Shown: positions 35,323-44,898, numbered from the stretch's first letter. The stretch is 64,000 nt of DNA from Bacteroidales bacterium (GCA_017625535.1 JAGAKR010000017.1:62001-126000), one strand, 5' to 3'. Made by a program: numbers and translations. Notes: generated by a model from the letters alone, not told the origin.

Positions 35323-36615
35323 ATGAACAAGACAGTACTGAAACTTGCCGTCCCAAGCATTTTGGCAAACATTACGGTCCCCCTTGTGGGTATGGCCGAT
35401 ACCGCCATTGCAGGGAGGATAGGTGATGCCTCTGTATTGGGAGGTGTTGCCATAGCATCAATGCTGTTCGACCTCCTCTATTGGAATATGGGTTTCCTTA
35501 GGATGGGTACCGGCGGTATGGTGGCACAGGCTTATGGAAGGAGGGATTTCAGGGATGCCATGAATGTCTATGCCCTTGGAATGGCAACGGCTTTTGCATT
35601 TGCTTTCCTTTTCCTGGTCCTGCAGTATCTGTATGTGGAGGTGGCGTTCCGTTTCATAGAGTGTTCGCCACAGGTTGAGGCTCTGGCAAGGGAGTACTTC
35701 TTCATAAGGATTTGGGCGGCGCCTGCAACACTCTCACTGAATGTCTTCAAGGGATTCTTCATAGGTATGCAGAATGCTGTGAGCCCTATGGCGGTTGATG
35801 TTACTGTAAACATTACCAATGTTGCAGCAAGCATTTTCTTTGCCTTTTATGCGGGAATGGGATTCAGCGGCATTGCATGGGGTACTCTGGTTGCCCAGTA
35901 TGCCGGAATGGCCCTGGCTGCAACCCTTATGATTCTCCATTACAGGAAACTTTTCCACTACATAGATATAAAAGGGAGTGTGAAATTCTCCAAGATGAAG
36001 AAATTCTTTATGCTCAATGCAGACCTCTTTGTAAGGTCGCTCAGTTTCCTCTTCATTTATGCAGGACTTACTTCACTTTCGGCAGGCTATGGAGATGTGG
36101 CTCTGGCTGTGAGTTCCATTATGATGAAACTGATGCTCCTGTACTCATACTTCATAGACGGGTTTGCCTATGCAGGCGAGGCTTTGTCGGGAAGATACAT
36201 AGGGGCCGGGGACAAGGTTTCACTCAGAAGGGCTGTAAGGGTGATTTTCATATGGTGCATTGGGATTGGAATTGTTTCCACGTTCGGATATTGGGTTGGG
36301 GGAGAATGGCTGTTTGCCTTCCTGGCTTCAGATCCTGTGGTAATTGAAGAGTCTGCAAAGTATATTCCGTGGCTGCTGGTTATGCCGCTTGTAAGTTGTG
36401 TGGCATTTACCTGGGACGGCATTTATATTGGGGCAACCGCCACAAGGGCCATAAGGAATTCAATGCTTTGCGCGGTGGCGGGATTTTTTGCAAGTTACTG
36501 GCTGCTGGGCGGAATGTGGGGTGTACAGTCGCTCTGGGTGGGTTATATGGTGCATCTGGTGGTCCGCAGTGTCTATCTTACGGCAACTGCCCGCAAAGAG
36601 GTTTTTGAAGCATAG
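35323..36615 (+). CDS. MATE-family efflux transporter
   Basis: A 430-residue inner-membrane exporter with about 12 hydrophobic segments. MATE features are visible in both halves: LAVPSILANITVPLVGMADTAIAG at the start with VGGVAIAS-like residues following, then GMQNAVSPM and, in the second half, FIDGFAYAGEALSGRYIGAGD. It resembles the DinF-like branch. MATE pumps export cationic drugs or metabolites using H+ or Na+. The start at 35323 avoids overlap with rsgA; in-frame ATGs at 35266 and 35290 would overlap it. A second, different MATE gene is at 52.2 kb. Confidence 0.92.
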   Translation: MNKTVLKLAVPSILANITVPLVGMADTAIAGRIGDASVLGGVAIASMLFDLLYWNMGFLRMGTGGMVAQAYGRRDFRDAMNVYALGMATAFAFAFLFLVLQYLYVEVAFRFIECSPQVEALAREYFFIRIWAAPATLSLNVFKGFFIGMQNAVSPMAVDVTVNITNVAASIFFAFYAGMGFSGIAWGTLVAQYAGMALAATLMILHYRKLFHYIDIKGSVKFSKMKKFFMLNADLFVRSLSFLFIYAGLTSLSAGYGDVALAVSSIMMKLMLLYSYFIDGFAYAGEALSGRYIGAGDKVSLRRAVRVIFIWCIGIGIVSTFGYWVGGEWLFAFLASDPVVIEESAKYIPWLLVMPLVSCVAFTWDGIYIGATATRAIRNSMLCAVAGFFASYWLLGGMWGVQSLWVGYMVHLVVRSVYLTATARKEVFEA

Positions 36616-36658
36616 ATTTTTTTCATAACTTTATAGTTCAAATATAACTTTTAGAACT

Positions 36659-39600
36659 ATGAAGAAACTGGCCCTTTTGCTGTTATGCATCCTTCCGATG
36701 TTTGCAGCCGCAGAAACCCTGCATTTTCCTTACAATCCTGTTTTGTCTCCAAATGGGGAAACAATCTATTTCTCATATGACGGAGATATTTTCAGTGTCC
36801 CTGCAGGCGGAGGGCTTGCAGTGAGGGTTGTTTCGCTTGGAGGTACGGAGAGCAATCCAAAAATCTCACCTTGTGGAAAATACATTGCATTTGCATCCGA
36901 TATCCAGGGCAACAATGATGTATATGTTGTTCCAGTAGCCGGCGGTGATGTGAAGAGGCTTACCTGGCACGAGGGCAATGATGTCCCTGCAGGGTGGAGC
37001 AAGGATTCAAAACATATCTATTTTGAGAGCAACAGGGCAAACAACAGGACAACCTATAAAGTTGCTTTGGCCGGAGGTACTCCGGAAAGGCTGTTCCCCA
37101 ACTATTTCAATACAATTGTAAATGTGGCTGAGAATCCGCAGACAGGGGAACTCTATTTCAACGAGTCTACAGAGAGCATAAATTTCCCAACCAGAAAACG
37201 TTATGTGGGAGACCACAATCCCAACATAAAGAGTTGGAACCCTGCAAAGAGACAATACAGGGAACTTACATCATACGAGGGGAAGGACAGCTGGCCTATG
37301 GCAGACAAGAAGGGCAACCTGTATTATGTTACAGACAGGTACAACAAGGAGTCCAACATTGTAAGGCACAATCCAGCAGGGGAGCCTGTGCAGCTTACAT
37401 CCTACAGCCAGTCTGTGCAGTATCCTTCGGTAAGTTACGGAGGTGATGCAATGGTGTTCATCCTGGAATACAAGATACATTATATGGATCTGGCTACAGG
37501 AAAAGTTACCGTTCCGCAGATATCAGTTGCAGACAACAATGTGGATGTGATGCGCAGATTTGAGGATGTTGCCCCAAGCAGGGTTGCAGTTTCTCCCGAC
37601 GGAAAGAAGTTTGCACTTGCCGTAAGGGGACTCCTTTACATAAGCGACGTTGAGGGGAAATACCAGCAGAAACTGGCCACCCCTGCAGCGGAACGCGTGG
37701 ATGAGATTGTCTGGGGCAAAGACAACAATACACTCTATTACACAAGAACAGACAAAGGCTTTACGGCTTTGTATACAATAAAGGCAGACGGATCATCTGC
37801 AGAGAGGAGACTTTACAGGCAGGAGTGCAACATAAAGAATCTGAAGATGTCCCACAATAAGGAGAAGATTGCCTTTGTGCTTGGCAATGATGCGGTAATG
37901 TGCCTTAATGTGGCCGACAATTCTGTAGTGAAACTTGCTGATGCACAGTTCTGGTCTTACAGCAGGTATAATCTCAATTTCTCATACGATGATTCCTGGC
38001 TTGCATTTGAGGCTGTGAATCTGTTTGAGGGAGAGGTTTATATGTATTCGTTCAAGGAGAAGAAACTTTATAACCTCACCAATTCTGCCTGCAGCGAGGG
38101 TATGCCTTGTTTCTCGCCTGATGGAAAATATATGTATTTGGTGGCAAACCTCTACGGCACATCGTTCCCAAGAGGAGGCGGACAGAGAAGCGTTTACAGG
38201 CTCCCATTGCTTGATTACAATACAAAACCTTTCAAATCTGACATCTATGACAAATTGTTTGAGGCTCCTGCAGAGGAGGGAAAGGACGGGAAAGATGACA
38301 AGGATTCTAAAGGTGAGAAGAAACCTGCTGCTGCACCTGAGGTAAAGGTGGATTTCAACGACATCTTCAGCAGAATGGAGAGGATGGATTTTGCAGGGGG
38401 ATACAATCTGTACACATTCAAGGATAAGGACAAAGCGTGGCTGATCTGTTCTGCAAGGGATAAAGTCTACAGTCTGGAAATTTCGGATCCATATGCGGAG
38501 GTGAAGACAATAAAGGACTTGAGAGGAGGTTCATTCATAAATTCAGACAAGGAACTGTATGCATACAGGGGAGCGGACATCTACAAAGTTGACCTCAAAG
38601 GCTCAAGGGCAACCAAGGTTACCATAAAGAAATCTGTGGAGAAGAACCTGAAGGATGAGTTCAGCCAGATGTTCAACGAGGCCTGGGGGCTTCTGGACCA
38701 GAATTTCTATGATGTGAACTTCCACGGTACAGACTGGAAGGCTAAGAGGGAGTATTATGCATCATTCCTCCCATATGTGAGGAGCAGGGCCAATCTCTCC
38801 ACTTTGTTCAATGATATGTTGGGAGAACTGAACTCATCACATCTGGGATTCCGCACTTCGCAGGGAGTGGAGGCCGTGCCTCCTCAGACAAGGACATACA
38901 GTGCCGAAACTGGCATAATCTGGAGCAAGGCCAATCCATATATGGTGGAGGAGATTGTTGCAGGTTCTCCTGCCCACAATGTTGATGCAGATATAAAGAA
39001 AGGGGATGTGCTTGTGGCAGTAAATGGCGTGAGGGTTGCCCCTTCGGCAAACAGGGAGAGTTATCTGGCATCATCTGTAAAGGAGCCTGAGATAAGGTTC
39101 ACATTCAACAGGGGTGGCAAGGAGCACGATGTAAAACTGCATACCATCAGTTATGGAGCCCTAAAGGGGCTGCTCTACAATGAGTGGGAGGAGGATTGCC
39201 GTGCAATGGTTGAAAAACTTGGCAAAGGACGCATCTCATATACCCATATGAAGGCTATGGGCGCAGAGGATCTGAATGCATTCCTTAAGGATATGCACAC
39301 CAGAATGGTAGGAAAGGAGGCCCTTATTCTGGATTTGCGTTTCAACAACGGTGGCAATGTGCATAAGGAAGTGCTTGATTTCATAAGCCAGAAGGCACAT
39401 TACAATTGGGCATTCAGGGACAACAAGACCAACTCGCACCCTAATGTAACCCCTGGAGATATGCCTATAGTGGCATTGGTTAATGAGAGGAGCCTTTCAG
39501 ATGCGGAGGTTACATCAAACGGCATAAAGACCCTGGGTCTGGCAACCATAGTGGGTACAGAGACTTACCGTTGGATAATCTTCACATCCGGAGCAACCCT

Positions 39601-39784
39601 TATTGACGGCACATCTTTGCGTCTGCCAGCCTGGGGATGCTACTCGCTTGACGGCAAAGATCTGGAGTTTACAGGTGTAAAACCGGACATCTACATAAAG
39701 AACACATTCAAGGACAGGCTTGAGGGCAAGGACCCTCAACTTGAGAAAGGTGTTGAAGAGATATTGCGCCAACTTGGAAAATAA
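36659..39784 (+). CDS. Tricorn-type S41 protease, exported
   Basis: A 1041-residue exported protein with a signal peptide (cleavage near FAAA, residue 18). Order: two beta-propeller regions of WD40/TolB type (about 25-540; for example VLSPNGETIYFSYDGDIFSV and KISPCGKYIAFASD), a linker of charged residues (EEGKDGKDDKDSKGEK, about 540-560), a helical C1-like part, a PDZ domain (about 760-840, NPYMVEEIVAGSPA) and the S41 domain. The active Ser lies in NERSLSDAEVTSNG (about 945), as in tricorn. The propellers gate peptide entry in archaeal tricorn; here the enzyme probably degrades peptides in the periplasm. The fbp gene starts eight bases after its stop. Confidence 0.9.
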   Translation: MKKLALLLLCILPMFAAAETLHFPYNPVLSPNGETIYFSYDGDIFSVPAGGGLAVRVVSLGGTESNPKISPCGKYIAFASDIQGNNDVYVVPVAGGDVKRLTWHEGNDVPAGWSKDSKHIYFESNRANNRTTYKVALAGGTPERLFPNYFNTIVNVAENPQTGELYFNESTESINFPTRKRYVGDHNPNIKSWNPAKRQYRELTSYEGKDSWPMADKKGNLYYVTDRYNKESNIVRHNPAGEPVQLTSYSQSVQYPSVSYGGDAMVFILEYKIHYMDLATGKVTVPQISVADNNVDVMRRFEDVAPSRVAVSPDGKKFALAVRGLLYISDVEGKYQQKLATPAAERVDEIVWGKDNNTLYYTRTDKGFTALYTIKADGSSAERRLYRQECNIKNLKMSHNKEKIAFVLGNDAVMCLNVADNSVVKLADAQFWSYSRYNLNFSYDDSWLAFEAVNLFEGEVYMYSFKEKKLYNLTNSACSEGMPCFSPDGKYMYLVANLYGTSFPRGGGQRSVYRLPLLDYNTKPFKSDIYDKLFEAPAEEGKDGKDDKDSKGEKKPAAAPEVKVDFNDIFSRMERMDFAGGYNLYTFKDKDKAWLICSARDKVYSLEISDPYAEVKTIKDLRGGSFINSDKELYAYRGADIYKVDLKGSRATKVTIKKSVEKNLKDEFSQMFNEAWGLLDQNFYDVNFHGTDWKAKREYYASFLPYVRSRANLSTLFNDMLGELNSSHLGFRTSQGVEAVPPQTRTYSAETGIIWSKANPYMVEEIVAGSPAHNVDADIKKGDVLVAVNGVRVAPSANRESYLASSVKEPEIRFTFNRGGKEHDVKLHTISYGALKGLLYNEWEEDCRAMVEKLGKGRISYTHMKAMGAEDLNAFLKDMHTRMVGKEALILDLRFNNGGNVHKEVLDFISQKAHYNWAFRDNKTNSHPNVTPGDMPIVALVNERSLSDAEVTSNGIKTLGLATIVGTETYRWIIFTSGATLIDGTSLRLPAWGCYSLDGKDLEFTGVKPDIYIKNTFKDRLEGKDPQLEKGVEEILRQLGK

Positions 39785-39792
39785 AGGAAGTT

Positions 39793-41757
39793 ATGGTAAT
39801 GAAAAGAGACCTCAAATACCTGAAATTGTTGGCAAAGAGTTTCCCTACAATTCAGGCGGCAAGTACAGAGATAATAAACCTGGAGGCAATCCTCAATCTG
39901 CCCAAAGGGACAGAGCATTTTGTAACCGACCTGCACGGTGAGCACGAGGCATTCAGCCATGTGCTCAGGAATGCATCCGGTGTTATAAAGAGAAAGGTAG
40001 AGGAGGTATTCGGACATACAATGAGGGAGTCCGAGAAGAGTGAACTCTGTACACTCATATATTATCCCAAGGAAAAACTGAGGCTTGTAAAGCAGAAAGA
40101 GAGGGATAGGGAACTGGATGAGTGGTACAAGGTTGTACTTATGCGTCTTGTGCAGGTGTGCTCTGCAGTATCTTCCAAATATACAAGATCAAAGGTGAGG
40201 AAGGCAATGCCCCCTGAGTACGAGTATATAATTCAGGAACTGCTGCACGAATCCAAAGGTGCGGAGGCCAACAAGCACGATTATATAGCAGCCATTGTAA
40301 AGACCATCATATCCACAGGGCGTGCAGACCACTTTATCATAGCCATCTGTAACCTTATCAAGAGGCTTACGATAGATTCATTGCACATCATTGGTGACAT
40401 TTATGACAGGGGTCCCGGTGCCCATATAATTATGGATATGCTGGGTACATACCACAACTGGGATGTGCAGTGGGGTAACCACGATCTGGTATGGATGGGG
40501 GCGGCTGCAGGAAGCCAGGCCTGCGTGGCCAATGTGGTTAGGATGTGCTGCCGTTATGCAAACTTCAGGATTCTTGAGGAGGGTTACGGCATAAACCTTA
40601 TGCCGCTTGTAACTTTTGCAATGGATGTATATGGCGATGACCCTTGTACCATTTTCCGTCCTAAAGGTGTGGATGCAGAGGGGCTGAATCCCAAACACGC
40701 AAGACTGGTGGCACAGATGCACAAGGCCATTACAATGATACAGTTCAAATTGGAATATCAGATAATAAAGCGCCGCCGGGAATTTGAAATGGAGGACCGC
40801 AATCTGTTGCACCTAATAGACAAGGAAAAGGGAACAATAACCATAAATGGCAAGGAGTATCCGTTGCGTGACCGTGACCTGCAGACTCTAGACCCTGCAG
40901 ATCCATATGCCCTTACTCCTGAAGAGAAGGTTGTGATTGAGAAACTTACCCATAGTTTTGAGATAAGTGCCACTATGGCCAGACATATGCAGTTGCTTTA
41001 CTCCCACGGTGCGCTGTATCTGGTAAGGAACTCAAATCTCCTTTACCACGGTTCAGTGCCTTTGAACGAGGACGGCACATTCAAGTCTCTTGTAATCCAG
41101 GGCAAGGAGTATGCCGGAAAGGCTTTGTTTGACAAGATAGACCAACTTGTGCGCCAGGCATATTTCGACAATGAAAACCCTGCTTCCAAACAGTTTGGAC
41201 AGGATTTCATATGGTATTTGTGGTGCGGTCCGGTATCACCTCCGTTTGACAAGGACAAGATGGCTACTTTTGAACGCTACTTCTTGGCCGACAAGGAGAT
41301 ACAGAAGGAACACAAAGGGTGGTACAATGTCCTTAAGAACAACAGGGAGATTTGTGAGATGATTCTTAAGGAGTTTGGTGTTGAGGGAGAGCCTTCACAC
41401 ATAATAAACGGACATATTCCTGTAAAGACATCAAAAGGGGAGAGCCCTATAAAGGCTGGAGGCAAACTCCTTATGATAGACGGCGGTTACTCCAAGGCTT
41501 ACCAGCAGGAGACAGGTATTGCCGGATATACACTCATCTATAACTCTTACGGGTTGAGGCTTGTCCAGCACGAGTCGTTTGAATCTACCCAAAAGGCCAT
41601 AGAGGAAGGGAAGGATATCATATCGGAAACCAAAGTTGTGGAGTTCCTTGACAAGAGGAAAATGGTTAGGGACACCGATATGGGCAAACAGCTTAAGGTG
41701 CAGATAGATGACCTGAAACAACTCCTGGTGGCGTTTAGAAAGGGACTTATCAGATAG
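39793..41757 (+). CDS. fbp: Fructose-1,6-bisphosphatase, class III
   Basis: Gluconeogenic enzyme that removes the 1-phosphate from fructose 1,6-bisphosphate; 654 residues, the expected size for the Firmicutes/Bacteroidota class III type. The metallophosphatase motifs are present: VTDLHGEHEAF (about residue 40), GDIYDRGPGAHI (about 198), WGNHDLVWMG (about 220) and, near the end, INGHIPVKTSKGESPIKAGGK. The start is either 39793 or the ATG two codons on at 39799. It follows the tricorn gene closely, and its terminator hairpin overlaps the promoter of the next gene. Confidence 0.96.
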   Translation: MVMKRDLKYLKLLAKSFPTIQAASTEIINLEAILNLPKGTEHFVTDLHGEHEAFSHVLRNASGVIKRKVEEVFGHTMRESEKSELCTLIYYPKEKLRLVKQKERDRELDEWYKVVLMRLVQVCSAVSSKYTRSKVRKAMPPEYEYIIQELLHESKGAEANKHDYIAAIVKTIISTGRADHFIIAICNLIKRLTIDSLHIIGDIYDRGPGAHIIMDMLGTYHNWDVQWGNHDLVWMGAAAGSQACVANVVRMCCRYANFRILEEGYGINLMPLVTFAMDVYGDDPCTIFRPKGVDAEGLNPKHARLVAQMHKAITMIQFKLEYQIIKRRREFEMEDRNLLHLIDKEKGTITINGKEYPLRDRDLQTLDPADPYALTPEEKVVIEKLTHSFEISATMARHMQLLYSHGALYLVRNSNLLYHGSVPLNEDGTFKSLVIQGKEYAGKALFDKIDQLVRQAYFDNENPASKQFGQDFIWYLWCGPVSPPFDKDKMATFERYFLADKEIQKEHKGWYNVLKNNREICEMILKEFGVEGEPSHIINGHIPVKTSKGESPIKAGGKLLMIDGGYSKAYQQETGIAGYTLIYNSYGLRLVQHESFESTQKAIEEGKDIISETKVVEFLDKRKMVRDTDMGKQLKVQIDDLKQLLVAFRKGLIR

Positions 41758-41767
41758 TGGACATACT

Positions 41768-41802
41768 TTTGTGGGGGCAAAAAATATATTACCTTTGCCC
41801 CC
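41768..41802 (+). promoter_or_regulatory. fbp terminator overlapping the promoter of the transporter gene
   Basis: Promoter: TTTG (41768-41771), 18 bases, TACCTTTG (41790-41797). Terminator: GGGGGCAAA (41773-41781) pairs with TTTGCCCCC (41794-41802), followed by GCATTTTTT. The TTTG of the -7 box is the first part of the 3' arm of the hairpin. Confidence 0.65.
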
Positions 41803-41836
41803 GCATTTTTTATAGGACAAATAAATTTTAAACATT

Positions 41837-43507
41837 ATGGACTGGTTCAGTGAATTGATGACAGGCACTTCAATTGCGCATGCGGTACTGGTTTTGTCGG
41901 GAGTTGTGGCATTGGGTGTTCTTTTGAGCAGAATCAAGATCTGCGGTGTCTCTCTTGGGGTAACCTGGATACTTTTTGTAGGTATTGTGGCGGGTCATTT
42001 CGGACTTTCTGTAAACGCGGATATCCTCAATTTCATAAAGGAGTTCGGACTTATTCTGTTTGTATATTCTGTGGGTCTTCAGGTTGGCCCGGGTTTCTTC
42101 TCTTCATTCAAGAAGGGAGGACTTACTCTTAACGGTGTGGCAGTAATTACAGTATTTATAAGTGTGCTGCTGGCATATATAATACATCTTGTAACCGGCA
42201 CCAGCCTCATTACAATGGCAGGCGTGCTATGTGGTGCAGTAACCAATACTCCAGGTCTTGGTGCAGCACAGCAGTCATATGTTGAGGCAACCGGAGTGGC
42301 GGATCCGTCAATTGCCATGGGCTATGCGGTTGCTTATCCTCTTGGAGTGGTTGGCATTGTAATGTCCATTGTGCTTGTAAAGGGGCTTTTTGGAATGACA
42401 ATGGAGAAGGAACTGGAGAAGGCTACCGGTGCAAGTGCTGATGCATCAAAGATGGCAACCAAATACTCTGTTGTTGTAAGAGGCGGCAATATAATAGGGA
42501 AAACCATTGAGACTCTGCACGGTATGATAGACAAGGATTTTGTGGTTTCAAGATTGTGCAGGGCAAACGGCAAGGTGGAGATTCCTACATCTTCAACCAC
42601 ACTTTCTGAAGGGGACAGGATACTTGTCATTTCTGTAGAGGCCAATAAAGAGGCTGTGACAAATTTCTTTGGGCAGGAGATAGAGATGAGCGAAGAGGAG
42701 TGGAAGGATATGGACAGCCAGATGGCATCAAGGAAAATAATTGTAACAAAACATAATATAAACGGCAAAACTCTGGGAGAACTTAAGATAAGGTCTGTTT
42801 TCGGACTGAATGTAACAAGGGTTACCAGAGCCGGCATAGACCTTATGGCAACACCAGACCTTGAACTCCAGGTGGGAGACAGGGTACGTGTGGTAGGTGA
42901 CGAGAAGAATATAGCGAGTCTGGCAAATGCTTTGGGCAACTCTTCCAAACAGTTGAGTTCCCCTAATCTGCTGGCAATATTCCTTGGCATTGCTGTTGGT
43001 GTGGTGTTCGGTTCAATACCGTTTATGCTTCCTGGTATGCCATCTCCTATAAAGATGGGTCTGGCAGGTGGTCCGCTCATCATCTCCATCCTTATGGGAA
43101 GGTTCGGACACAAGTTCAAAGTTGTTACATATACCACTTTCAGCGCCAATATGATGCTCAGGGAGGTTGGTATCTCACTTTTCCTTGCTGCAGTGGGTAT
43201 TGCTTCAGGAGCAGGATTTGTTGATACTGTAGTGAACAAGGGCGGTTTTGCCTGGATAGGATATGGACTTATAATAACTTTTGTTCCTATGATAGCCGGT
43301 GCTGCAATTGGAAGATTCTGTTTCAATTTCAATTATTTCCAGATAATGGGACTGATTGCAGGATGTGGCACAAATCCGTCGGGACTTGCATATTCAAACT
43401 CAATTTCACCAATAAACCAGCAGGCTGTATCTTATGCAACAATTTATCCGCTGGTAATGTTCCTGAGGGTGCTTACTCCTCAGTTGCTTGTAATTATGGC
43501 TTTGTAG
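41837..43507 (+). CDS. AspT/YidE-family transporter
   Basis: A 556-residue inner-membrane protein of the aspartate:alanine exchanger family. Two membrane halves (about 10-185 and 375-556) surround two cytoplasmic TrkA_C (RCK-C) domains (about 205-290 and 295-370, with GKTIETLHGMIDKDFVVSRL and GKTLGELKIRSVFGLNVTRV). Each membrane half carries the family motif region: VTNTPGLGAAQQSYVE and GCGTNPSGLAYSNS. The family exchanges amino acids or organic anions; the substrate of this YidE-like branch is unknown. It has its own promoter, partly formed by the fbp terminator. Confidence 0.88.
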   Translation: MDWFSELMTGTSIAHAVLVLSGVVALGVLLSRIKICGVSLGVTWILFVGIVAGHFGLSVNADILNFIKEFGLILFVYSVGLQVGPGFFSSFKKGGLTLNGVAVITVFISVLLAYIIHLVTGTSLITMAGVLCGAVTNTPGLGAAQQSYVEATGVADPSIAMGYAVAYPLGVVGIVMSIVLVKGLFGMTMEKELEKATGASADASKMATKYSVVVRGGNIIGKTIETLHGMIDKDFVVSRLCRANGKVEIPTSSTTLSEGDRILVISVEANKEAVTNFFGQEIEMSEEEWKDMDSQMASRKIIVTKHNINGKTLGELKIRSVFGLNVTRVTRAGIDLMATPDLELQVGDRVRVVGDEKNIASLANALGNSSKQLSSPNLLAIFLGIAVGVVFGSIPFMLPGMPSPIKMGLAGGPLIISILMGRFGHKFKVVTYTTFSANMMLREVGISLFLAAVGIASGAGFVDTVVNKGGFAWIGYGLIITFVPMIAGAAIGRFCFNFNYFQIMGLIAGCGTNPSGLAYSNSISPINQQAVSYATIYPLVMFLRVLTPQLLVIMAL

Positions 43508-43540
43508 AGGGGATTTTTTTCTCTTTTTAAAAATATCCCG

Positions 43541-43601
43541 TTTCCGCTTTTCCTGAAAAAGAAATTTTTTTGTGGGAAGCGGAAATTTTTTCTTTTTCAG
43601 G
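43541..43601 (+). ncRNA. Pseudoknot-capable leader before the fimbrial lipoprotein gene
   Basis: Two inverted repeats interleave: TTTCCGCTT (43541-43549) with AAGCGGAAA (43577-43585), and CCTGAAAAAGAAA (43552-43564) with TTTCTTTTTCAGG (43589-43601). The order a-b-a'-b' is that of an H-type pseudoknot, or of two mutually exclusive hairpins. It ends 43 bases before the ATG at 43645. A role as terminator of the upstream transporter gene is an alternative. Confidence 0.4.
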
Positions 43602-43644
43602 ATTCCGTCCTGAGCGGCAATCCTTATCATTGCGGAAAAAAGTC

Positions 43645-44871
43645 ATGTGTAAATTGTTTCTCCTTTTTGCCGCTTTTGCCGCCTTGCAGGGATGTGCTGA
43701 TTTTCTTCCCGACAATTCCCGTACTGAGGGAAAGTTGGGGTTGAGTTTTGTTGAGGATGGGCCTTATACCAAAGGCGGAACCTCCATACCCGAAGGGGTT
43801 GTGGAGGATGTAAATGTGTATGTTTTTGGAGAGGGTGGTGAATTGCTTTGCAGCAGGTTTTTCAGAGGGGAGGATGCCTTTATCGGTGACCTGCAGGTTT
43901 CACCGGGGAAGGAATATTCTGTTTACGCCGTTGCCAATTGGGGCAGTGAATGCATTGTGGAGGATAAGGCAGCAATAGAGGCCCTCACCTACAGTGCAGA
44001 TAATCCGGCAGATCTGTATTCAGACCGGGGAAGTGCCATAATGTGCGGTAAGGTGGAGGATGTACACTTTCCGCTGGATGGGGATATGCTGGAGATTGGA
44101 CTCAGGAGGCTTTATTGCAATGTGCGGCTGAAATTTAATTTTGCCAATGTAAATACCGGCATAGAGTTGTCGGTGAACAGGATAAGTGTAAAGAACATCC
44201 CTCTCAGTGTTGCCCTTTTTTCAGACAATGTTGCAGGGTATGTGGCTGACGGACCTGTGTTTGAGGGCGATGCATTGTCTTTGCTGGATTCGGAGGGGGT
44301 GTCTTTTCCCATTTTTGAAAATATGCAGGGTGAGGTGGCCGGATCTTCCTCAAACAAAGGGAAAGCTTCCCTCTTGTCGCAGGAGCGGCAGCAGGTATGC
44401 AGTTTTGTGGAAATGGAGTGCAGTTACCACTCTGCAGAACGTACAGGTACCATAATATACAGGTTCTTTTTGGGTACGGGCCATTCAGACTGCAATGTGC
44501 CCAGAAATACTGCACAGACAGTTACGGTAAAGTTCAATGGAAGTGTCTCCCAAAATGAAAACAGCGTGAGTGTAGATAATTCCGCTCTTCTATACAGGCC
44601 CACAAGAATAAGGGTTTCCCCAACTTACATACAGTTCATTTCATCCGAAAAGACTTCCAGACAATGTGTCCATACCATTGTCCCTTCATATGCATATGAT
44701 ACAAGGGTGGTGTGGAAAACTTCAAATGCCCGTGTCGCATCAGTTGACCAGAACGGTCTTATAACTACAGAAGGGAAGGGAAATTGTGTGGTTACCGTAT
44801 CATCTGTAGACAGACCGGATGTATATGCGCAGATAACCGTTAAAGTTGCCAAATATACCGGAGGAAGTTGA
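43645..44871 (+). CDS. Mfa2/FimB-like fimbrial lipoprotein with a Big_2 domain
   Basis: A 408-residue lipoprotein with the lipobox LQGC after a short hydrophobic signal (KLFLLFAAFAALQGC). The main part resembles Bacteroidales fimbrial assembly or anchor proteins: VEDVNVYVFGEGGELL, SPGKEYSVYAVANWG and the strand LRRLYCNVRLKFNF are typical of the FimB/Mfa2 transthyretin-like fold. The last 85 residues are a bacterial Ig-like (Big_2) domain: RIRVSPTYIQF, WKTSNARVASVDQNGLITTEGKGNCVVTV. No FimA-type stalk gene is next to it, so it may anchor a distant pilus or act as a stand-alone adhesin. The lipobox fixes the start. Confidence 0.75.
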   Translation: MCKLFLLFAAFAALQGCADFLPDNSRTEGKLGLSFVEDGPYTKGGTSIPEGVVEDVNVYVFGEGGELLCSRFFRGEDAFIGDLQVSPGKEYSVYAVANWGSECIVEDKAAIEALTYSADNPADLYSDRGSAIMCGKVEDVHFPLDGDMLEIGLRRLYCNVRLKFNFANVNTGIELSVNRISVKNIPLSVALFSDNVAGYVADGPVFEGDALSLLDSEGVSFPIFENMQGEVAGSSSNKGKASLLSQERQQVCSFVEMECSYHSAERTGTIIYRFFLGTGHSDCNVPRNTAQTVTVKFNGSVSQNENSVSVDNSALLYRPTRIRVSPTYIQFISSEKTSRQCVHTIVPSYAYDTRVVWKTSNARVASVDQNGLITTEGKGNCVVTVSSVDRPDVYAQITVKVAKYTGGS

Positions 44872-44898
44872 CAATTTGCGCCAAGTTGGGTATTTTTG
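44868..44898 (+). promoter_or_regulatory. Promoter of the YfcC gene
   Basis: TTG (44868-44870), 20 bases, then TATTTTTG (44891-44898), 29 bases before the ATG at 44928. The -33 half overlaps the last bases of the fimbrial lipoprotein gene, so the two are separately controlled. Confidence 0.5.

Noticed and set aside
36659-39784. TolB or dipeptidyl-peptidase IV identity for the 1041-residue protein
   Set aside because: The propeller alone would allow this, but the PDZ region and the NERSLSDAE active-site block place it in the tricorn-type S41 group.
42334-43332. 332-codon minus-strand open frame within the AspT-like transporter
   Set aside because: It is an antisense shadow of a well-conserved transporter gene, with low-complexity Pro/Thr/Ser-rich translation and no family similarity.
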